Assembly (NCBI GenBank): GCA_026786335.1
Contig: JAJAYG010000136.1
Location: 1 to 11,809, forward strand
Direction of reading: 5' to 3'
DNA length: 11,809 bases
Source: Chitinophagales bacterium
GTDB taxonomy: Bacteria > Bacteroidota > Bacteroidia > Chitinophagales > UBA10324
Part shown: positions 7,441-11,809 of the stretch, one piece after another
How positions within the stretch are numbered: the stretch's first letter is position 1
How the letters are laid out: the number at the start of each line of letters is the position of its first letter
Notes under the pieces: model-generated
The model's input: only the letters and a program-made list of their open reading frames with translations
What the model was told of the DNA's origin: nothing
Database searches by the model: none
Made by a program: the position numbers and the translations under genes

Positions 7441-7479
7441 GCTTACTCTTGGAAAGGATTTTCAGCGACCTCCTTGAAA
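7441..7479 (-). promoter_or_regulatory. Conserved leader element, copy A (before DUF3455 gene)
   Basis: This 39-nt element matches copy B (10339-10377) at 35 positions, including 23 consecutive identical bases (7444-7466). On the minus strand it reads AAGGAGG, three bases, then GCTGAAAATCCTTTCC-like sequence, then AAGAGTAAGC and an A-rich spacer of 22 nt to the ATG at 7418. AAGGA and TCCTT can pair in a small hairpin. It starts 25 nt after the Kelch stop codon. It matches no riboswitch or leader family I can name. Confidence 0.6.
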
Positions 7480-7503
7480 ATAATTAAATATTCTTTTTAT
7501 ATT

Positions 7504-9900
7504 TTAATTTACGTGAATGATTTTTTGGGCGGCTATTAAACCCTCCACAGTCATTTTCACCAGGTATGTTCCTGAGCTGAGTTGCTGGCGATTGAATATT
7601 AGGTCGTGGTTTCCTTGAATTGCATTTTCATTTAGCAAGGTGTTCATCTTCTTTCCTGCTATATCATACAGTTCGATTAGTACATGAGTATTATTCTCCA
7701 CTTTAAAATGGATAGTGGCAACAGATGAAACAGGATTAGGATAAACCAGGATTTCATTTGCAATGGAAAAAGCTGCATCAACAGATTCTGCTGACCTTAA
7801 TGAAGCGGTAGTGAATGTTTGAACAGGCGACCATTCTGAAACAATAAGGGGAGCTATTCCACACATAGATTTTACACGCCACTTATATTCGGTATCTGGA
7901 TTTAACCCTGTAATTTTCTTTGAGTTTTTGCGAGCCGGAAGTATTGTCCAATTACTTTCACCCGAAATTTTATAACTAACCTTGTAGCCAACGGCGCCAG
8001 GTTGCTGATTCCAATTCAACTTAGAAGAGGAAGCAGAAATATTAGAGGTAGTTAATCCGGCAGGGATGCCACATGTAAAATTATCAGGTGTATATTCCCA
8101 AAAATCATTCAAGTTGAGAAAGCCAATTGAATCATATCCAAAGCCAGTACCCAAATATCCCTTAGCTCCAATGCTAAAGCCGGTTGCAAAGCTGCGTGGG
8201 GCACCGGCGAAATTTGCTTTCTGAATCCAGCTATCAGTAGAAGTATTGTATTCCCAAAAATCATTAGTATTTCCTAAATCGTCGCTGCCGGTACCTAAAT
8301 AACCATTAGTTCCGATATTGAAACCAACCGCTCCTAACCTTGCGCTTCCCGCAAATGGTGATTTCTCTGTCCAGAAGTCCGTTATCGGATCGTATTCCCA
8401 GAAGTTACTTGAAAGATAAAAGGTCTCATCAATACCGGTTCCTATATATCCCTTGTTACCAATGCTAAAACCTGTGGCAAAGAAAAATCCGTTGCCGCAA
8501 TTAGCTTTCTGTATCCAGGTGTCATTAACAGGATTGTATTCCCAAAAATCATTGTATACCATATTATCATCAAAGCCGGTTCCTATATATCCCTTATCGT
8601 TAATACTGAATCCCACAGCCCAGTATCTTCCATTGCCACCAAAGTCAGCTTTCTGAGTCCAACTATTTGCTGAAGGATCAAATTCCCAAAAATCTTTGGT
8701 AAAGCCATTCATTCCTACACCGGTTCCTATATATCCTTTATTACCAATACTAAAACCGCAGTTTCCATATTCAGGTAAGCCAGGTAAGTCTGCTTTTTGT
8801 ATCCAAATACCCGTAATAGGATCATATTCCCAAAGATCAACAAAAAATCCCCCGCCCGCCATTCCCAGATAGCCCTTGTTGCCAATACTGAAACTTATTG
8901 CCTCATCTCTGGGCTGACCACCAAAATTTGCCTTCTTAATCCATGTGTTATTGGCCGGATTAAATGCCCAGAATTGCTCACTGTTGCGATAAGTAAGCGG
9001 ATTAAAACCAGTACCTACATAACCGGTATTTCCGATACTAAACCCAACGGCGGAAGAAATTGCACCACCTCCATAATCAGCTCGTTGAAGCCAGGTATCA
9101 TTATTAGGATCATATTGCCACATGTCATTGTTGTACACCCCATCAGCACCTGTCCCCATATAGCCATAATTGCCGATGCTAAACCCAACGGCATTACTTC
9201 TTGGATTGCCACCGAAGTTTGCCTTCTGCGTCCAATTATTCAGAGCAGGGTCAAATTCCCACAAGTCATTAAATTCTGTTCCATTAAAATATCCTGTGCC
9301 AATGTAACCTTTGCCGGAAATGTTAAATCCAGCTGCTGCCCAGCGCTCTCCACCGCCAAAGTCAGCTCTTTGTGTCCAGGTGTCATTTATTTGAGAATAT
9401 TCCCAAAAGTCTTTATAGGTATTGGTATTATCATAGCCAGTACCCACATAGCCACTATTACTAATTGTGAAATACGTAGGGCTGTACCGGGCAATTCCGC
9501 CAAAATCGGCTTTTTGAATCCATGTATTTAAGGCAGGATCATATTCCCACCAGTCTTTTTTGCTGATGTGTGTTATGTCAACTCCTAACCCAATATAACC
9601 CTTGTTACCTATGCTCAGTCCTGCGGCATAATCACGTGCGCCACCTGCGAAGTCGGCTTTTTGGGACCATGTATTAAGAGCGGGATCATATTCCCAAAAA
9701 TCATTTCGAAAATTAAGATCGTAACCTGTTCCTATATATCCCTTATTTCCGATGCTGAAACTTACAGCTAATCGGCATGGAACCGGCCCATTAGGTGCAG
9801 TATATCCTACATCACTTTTTTGTATCCAGGAATCTTGTGCCCGAATCACTGTGATGGCTGCCAAAAGTAAAATCGTGAGGAAAAATGTTTTGTTTTTCAT
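7504..9900 (-). CDS. Large secreted Kelch-repeat protein with FN3 and T9SS type A sorting domain
   Basis: A predicted cell-surface or released protein of 798 residues. The signal peptide MKNKTFFLTILLLAAITVIR ends at RA|QD (about residue 22). Residues 22-609 hold twelve Kelch-like repeats of about 49 residues, each W-x-QKADFGGxxR, xAVGFSIGNKGYIGTGxD and DFWEYDPxxN. Kelch proteins form propellers of six or seven blades, so twelve fit two six-bladed propellers (inferred). A fibronectin type III domain follows (610-700; CGIPAGLTTSNI, LNWNQQPGAVGYKVSYK, TGLNPDTEYKWRVKS). Residues 719-798 are a T9SS type A C-terminal domain (VYPNPVSSVATIHF, ELYDIAGKKM, LSSGTYLVKM). The galactose-oxidase copper ligands are not apparent, so no enzymatic activity is claimed. 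It lies 23 nt after the DUF4907 gene and is almost certainly co-transcribed with it. Confidence 0.94.
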   Translation of the reverse strand: MKNKTFFLTILLLAAITVIRAQDSWIQKSDVGYTAPNGPVPCRLAVSFSIGNKGYIGTGYDLNFRNDFWEYDPALNTWSQKADFAGGARDYAAGLSIGNKGYIGLGVDITHISKKDWWEYDPALNTWIQKADFGGIARYSPTYFTISNSGYVGTGYDNTNTYKDFWEYSQINDTWTQRADFGGGERWAAAGFNISGKGYIGTGYFNGTEFNDLWEFDPALNNWTQKANFGGNPRSNAVGFSIGNYGYMGTGADGVYNNDMWQYDPNNDTWLQRADYGGGAISSAVGFSIGNTGYVGTGFNPLTYRNSEQFWAFNPANNTWIKKANFGGQPRDEAISFSIGNKGYLGMAGGGFFVDLWEYDPITGIWIQKADLPGLPEYGNCGFSIGNKGYIGTGVGMNGFTKDFWEFDPSANSWTQKADFGGNGRYWAVGFSINDKGYIGTGFDDNMVYNDFWEYNPVNDTWIQKANCGNGFFFATGFSIGNKGYIGTGIDETFYLSSNFWEYDPITDFWTEKSPFAGSARLGAVGFNIGTNGYLGTGSDDLGNTNDFWEYNTSTDSWIQKANFAGAPRSFATGFSIGAKGYLGTGFGYDSIGFLNLNDFWEYTPDNFTCGIPAGLTTSNISASSSKLNWNQQPGAVGYKVSYKISGESNWTILPARKNSKKITGLNPDTEYKWRVKSMCGIAPLIVSEWSPVQTFTTASLRSAESVDAAFSIANEILVYPNPVSSVATIHFKVENNTHVLIELYDIAGKKMNTLLNENAIQGNHDLIFNRQQLSSGTYLVKMTVEGLIAAQKIIHVN
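8074..9837 (-). repeat. Twelve tandem Kelch-coding repeats of about 147 bp
   Basis: The DNA periodicity follows the 49-residue Kelch repeat. Recurrent plus-strand words are TTCCCAAAAATC, CCTATATATCCCTT and AATGCTAAA, the reverse complements of codons for DFWEY, YIG and FSI. These are coding repeats, not a CRISPR array. Repeats 3, 6, 8 and 10 are the most divergent. Confidence 0.85.
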
Positions 9901-9923
9901 TGTGTTTAGTTTTTAGTGGTGAG

Positions 9924-10307
9924 TTATTTAATTACGCTGAGTTTTTTCATTTCATCAATTGAAATAGTCGGAGGCATTTCGCCTTTCTTCATTTTGTCAA
10001 TAACAAGTATTGCTATAGTAATTGCATCTTTTTTTGTTTTGAATCCTTCATTGCCGGGCTGTCCGGGAATGCTGGTTTGTTGGATCATTAACCTGCTTTC
10101 TGCATATACATTATACCCGTAAGTATTGTTAGGGGCATCAATGATCGTGTAAGTAAGCGGCGAATTCACATTGCCGCCTTTCGGAAATTGTGCAACCAAT
10201 GCTGCGCGTGATATTGGAGCAGATTGTGATGATGGGCTTAGCGGCTGCTGAGCATATCCCATTATAAAAGCTCCCATTAAAGTTAAAAAAAGAAGTTGTT
10301 TTTTCAT
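9924..10307 (-). CDS. Secreted DUF4907 domain-containing protein
   Basis: A small exported protein of 127 residues with unknown biochemical role. The signal peptide is MKKQLLFLTLMGAFIMGYA, cleaved before QQ (about residue 20). After a Ser/Pro-rich linker (21-48), residues 50-123 match DUF4907: TYGYNVYAESRLMIQQTSIP (62-81), GQPGNEGFKTKKDAITIA (82-99), and KMKKGEMPPTISIDEMKKL (105-123). The KxGxMPPTxxxxEM end is characteristic. I recall DUF4907 genes sitting next to Kelch-repeat genes in other Bacteroidota, as here (23 nt before the Kelch start), which suggests a functional pair. The leader element copy B lies 31 nt upstream of the ATG. Confidence 0.88.
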   Translation of the reverse strand: MKKQLLFLTLMGAFIMGYAQQPLSPSSQSAPISRAALVAQFPKGGNVNSPLTYTIIDAPNNTYGYNVYAESRLMIQQTSIPGQPGNEGFKTKKDAITIAILVIDKMKKGEMPPTISIDEMKKLSVIK

Positions 10308-10338
10308 GAGGTTATTTGAGTTTTAGTTTCTAATTTTT

Positions 10339-10377
10339 GCCTACTCTTGGAAAGGATTTTCAGCTTCCTCCTTTAAA
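10339..10377 (-). promoter_or_regulatory. Conserved leader element, copy B (before DUF4907 gene)
   Basis: This copy shares the 23-base identical core (10342-10364) and the AAGGAGG motif with copy A. On the minus strand AAAGGA and TCCTTT are fully complementary and could form a 6-bp stem with a 12-nt loop. A 31-nt A-rich spacer leads to the ATG at 10307. The preceding gene ends at 10439, leaving a 131-nt gap with no recognisable TAnnTTTG promoter box and no strong terminator. Confidence 0.6.
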
Positions 10378-10438
10378 GTTTTTCTGCTGTTCTTATTACA
10401 GTTATTATTTTGTTGAAATGAAATTCATGATCCCTTTT

Positions 10439-11746
10439 TTATTCTTTGTTAAAAGCAAGTTCACCTCGCGCAATCTTCATGATACAGAAATCTGCAAATC
10501 CATTTCTCCTGGCATCATTAGTTGCCGGAGCTATTTTATGCCCTGTAAAAACAAAACATTCGTCCAGTGATTGAAAGAGAATAGCAGCAGCATCTTTTTG
10601 ATTACTGTTTAGCATTTGTTTCCATTGCGGAACTCCATTTGAATTAAGTTTCATTCCAAAAATCTCAGGCATCGTTTCATATCCATTTGCATCTTCTGCT
10701 TTAATTATTCCACCTAAAAAATAACCGCCATCATTTTGTTTAGTGCAACGCAATCCTTTGTAGCGGGCATAATTATTTTCGGGAAATGAATAACTCCATT
10801 CTTCATTTCCACCATTAGAAAACAGGGCAACATTGAAATGTGTTTTTTGATGCTGTTCATCCAATGTCTGATAACCTGAGATGAGGAAACCACTGTCATT
10901 TGTTACTGCGCATCGCACTGCATTTCCTTTAATGCCGCCGCCTACAATTTTGCGCCAATACATATTTCCGTTTGCATCGGTTTTAATAACCCATACATTT
11001 TTATTTCCACGAGCACCTGCAAGCATTCCATCATGCGAAGAGGCATAACCACACAGAAGAAAATCTCCCGCAGGTGTGCGCACTGCAGAACTTAATTCCT
11101 CTTCATTAGAACCACCATAAGGTTTTGCCCATAAAATTTTACCCGCAGCATTTATTTTCATCAACAGATAATCGGTATATCCTTGTTCTCCCTCTGTTCC
11201 TCTGCTGATGGAGCCAGCCACCACAATATTTTCATTCTCACATTCAAATACTGCATTAAAACAATCATCGCCATGAGTGCCCATTGTTTTTGTCCAAAGT
11301 ATTTTACCATCTCCACTTAGTTGAGCAAACCAGCCATCATACATTCCATTGGTTGCTGAAAGAGTTCCCGCAGTTGAATTTGTTTTTCCTGCAACCAAAT
11401 AATCACCACTACTCATTTGTGAAATTCCATAGGCAAAATCATCGTAGTTGCCGCCAATAGTTTTTTGCCATTGCAGGTTTCCCTCAGCATCGAGTTTAAT
11501 AATCCAGGCATCGTATCCGCCTTCATTACCGGTAACATCGCCATCATTTGAAAGTGTGGTACCGATTACAACGAGACCACCATCAGCAGTAGCAATTGCT
11601 TTTTCAGGTAGGTCATAATCTGATCCGCCAAAACATTTTTGCCATTCGATCGCTGTGTCTTGTGCCGTTGCAAAAAACGTAAAAGCAATAATTGCAATTG
11701 GAGTTAAGAGTGATTTTTTGGTAATGAATAGTAGTGTGTTTTTCAT
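10439..11746 (-). CDS. Secreted seven-repeat beta-propeller-like protein without sorting domain
   Basis: A predicted exported protein of 435 residues of the same repeat family as the T9SS protein at 2790-4379. A signal peptide (about 1-28) ends FFATA|QD. The mature protein contains seven repeats of about 55-58 residues, each beginning with a motif like IEWQKCFGGSDYDLPEKAIA and ending WIIKLDAEGNL. The first carries the TLSNDGDVTGNEGGYDAWII signature. Repeats 5-7 are divergent and have lost most of the GG/DGD positions. The chain stops right after the seventh repeat (FADFCIMKIARGELAFNKE). With no T9SS domain it may remain in the periplasm or leave by another route. A TACATTTG box about 40 nt upstream may be its promoter. 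Function and ligand are unknown. Confidence 0.87.
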   Translation of the reverse strand: MKNTLLFITKKSLLTPIAIIAFTFFATAQDTAIEWQKCFGGSDYDLPEKAIATADGGLVVIGTTLSNDGDVTGNEGGYDAWIIKLDAEGNLQWQKTIGGNYDDFAYGISQMSSGDYLVAGKTNSTAGTLSATNGMYDGWFAQLSGDGKILWTKTMGTHGDDCFNAVFECENENIVVAGSISRGTEGEQGYTDYLLMKINAAGKILWAKPYGGSNEEELSSAVRTPAGDFLLCGYASSHDGMLAGARGNKNVWVIKTDANGNMYWRKIVGGGIKGNAVRCAVTNDSGFLISGYQTLDEQHQKTHFNVALFSNGGNEEWSYSFPENNYARYKGLRCTKQNDGGYFLGGIIKAEDANGYETMPEIFGMKLNSNGVPQWKQMLNSNQKDAAAILFQSLDECFVFTGHKIAPATNDARRNGFADFCIMKIARGELAFNKE

Positions 11747-11785
11747 GATCTTAGGTTTTAAATGGAATTGAATTTTTTACTGAAA

Positions 11786-11793
11786 CAAATGTA
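11786..11793 (-). promoter_or_regulatory. Candidate Bacteroidota -7 promoter box (TACATTTG)
   Basis: The minus strand reads TACATTTG, an exact match to the Bacteroidota TAnnTTTG consensus, 39 nt upstream of the start at 11746. The matching -33 TTTG would lie beyond the right edge of the window, so only half of the promoter can be judged. Nothing else is seen in 11747-11809. Confidence 0.5.
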
Positions 11794-11809
11794 TAGTCGG
11801 CGCCAACCC

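Noticed and set aside
8797..9531. 244-residue open frame on the plus strand
   Set aside because: It lies wholly antisense to the Kelch repeats. Its apparent repetitiveness comes from the 147-bp coding period, and it has no recognisable domain or signal sequence.
8074..9837. Regularly spaced repeats suggestive of a CRISPR array
   Set aside because: The unit is about 147 bp, degenerate, and in frame with Kelch motifs throughout. Units vary at the protein level as expected for blades, with no constant repeat and unique spacers.
7504..9900. Galactose oxidase annotation for the Kelch protein
   Set aside because: Only the Kelch repeats support it; I see no copper-ligand or Tyr-Cys cofactor pattern, and FN3 plus T9SS domains are common to non-enzymatic surface proteins.
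10381..10438. Small inverted repeats (ATGAAATTCAT, CTGT/ACAG) after the 435-residue protein as a terminator
   Set aside because: Stems are 4-5 bp, AT-rich, and not followed by a T-run, so no terminator is called between this gene and the DUF4907 gene.

Overview
This window is typical of a Bacteroidota (Bacteroidetes) chromosome, probably a free-living or metagenomic Sphingobacteriia/Chitinophagia-like lineage. The evidence is low-GC DNA, two proteins ending in a type IX secretion system (T9SS) type A sorting domain, two lipoproteins with Bacteroidota-style signals, DUF4907 and NHL/Kelch repeat proteins, and promoter-like sequences of the Bacteroidota TAnnTTTG type. The genus cannot be read from the sequence. 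All eight recognisable genes lie on the minus strand, so transcription runs from high to low coordinates.

From upstream to downstream (right to left): a secreted seven-repeat beta-propeller protein without a sorting domain (11746-10439). Then a conserved leader element (10377-10339), a short secreted DUF4907 protein (10307-9924), and 23 nt later a very large Kelch-repeat/FN3/T9SS protein (9900-7504). A second copy of the same leader element (7479-7441) precedes a DUF3455 lipoprotein (7418-6798), which is closed by a strong intrinsic terminator (6789-6735). Next come a six-repeat NHL beta-propeller lipoprotein (6623-5544), a secreted cyclophilin-type peptidyl-prolyl isomerase (5293-4631) and a second seven-repeat propeller protein, this one with a T9SS sorting domain (4379-2790). 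Last is an oligopeptide/dipeptide ABC transporter permease pair of OppB/OppC type (2671-1172 and 1175-1, the latter running off the left edge), translationally coupled through an ATGA overlap.

Six consecutive genes encode envelope, surface or secreted proteins, and four of them are built from blade repeats (7, 12, 6 and 7 repeats, three unrelated repeat families). The cyclophilin is predicted to be exported and could assist folding of exported proteins, but that link is only an inference from proximity. The permease pair is a separate transport unit; its ATPases and binding protein are not in the window.

The least explained signal is the pair of near-identical leader elements (35 of 39 positions, 23 in a row identical) in front of DUF4907 and DUF3455. 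Both have a canonical AAGGAGG followed by an open frame ending exactly in the ATGA of the downstream gene. Other non-coding structure: a perfect 10-bp inverted repeat overlapping a TAGGTTTG box, two related copies of an intergenic repeat, and a 10-bp inverted repeat upstream of the cyclophilin. No tRNA, rRNA, CRISPR array, insertion sequence or phage gene was seen. No intergenic stretch exceeds 300 bases.
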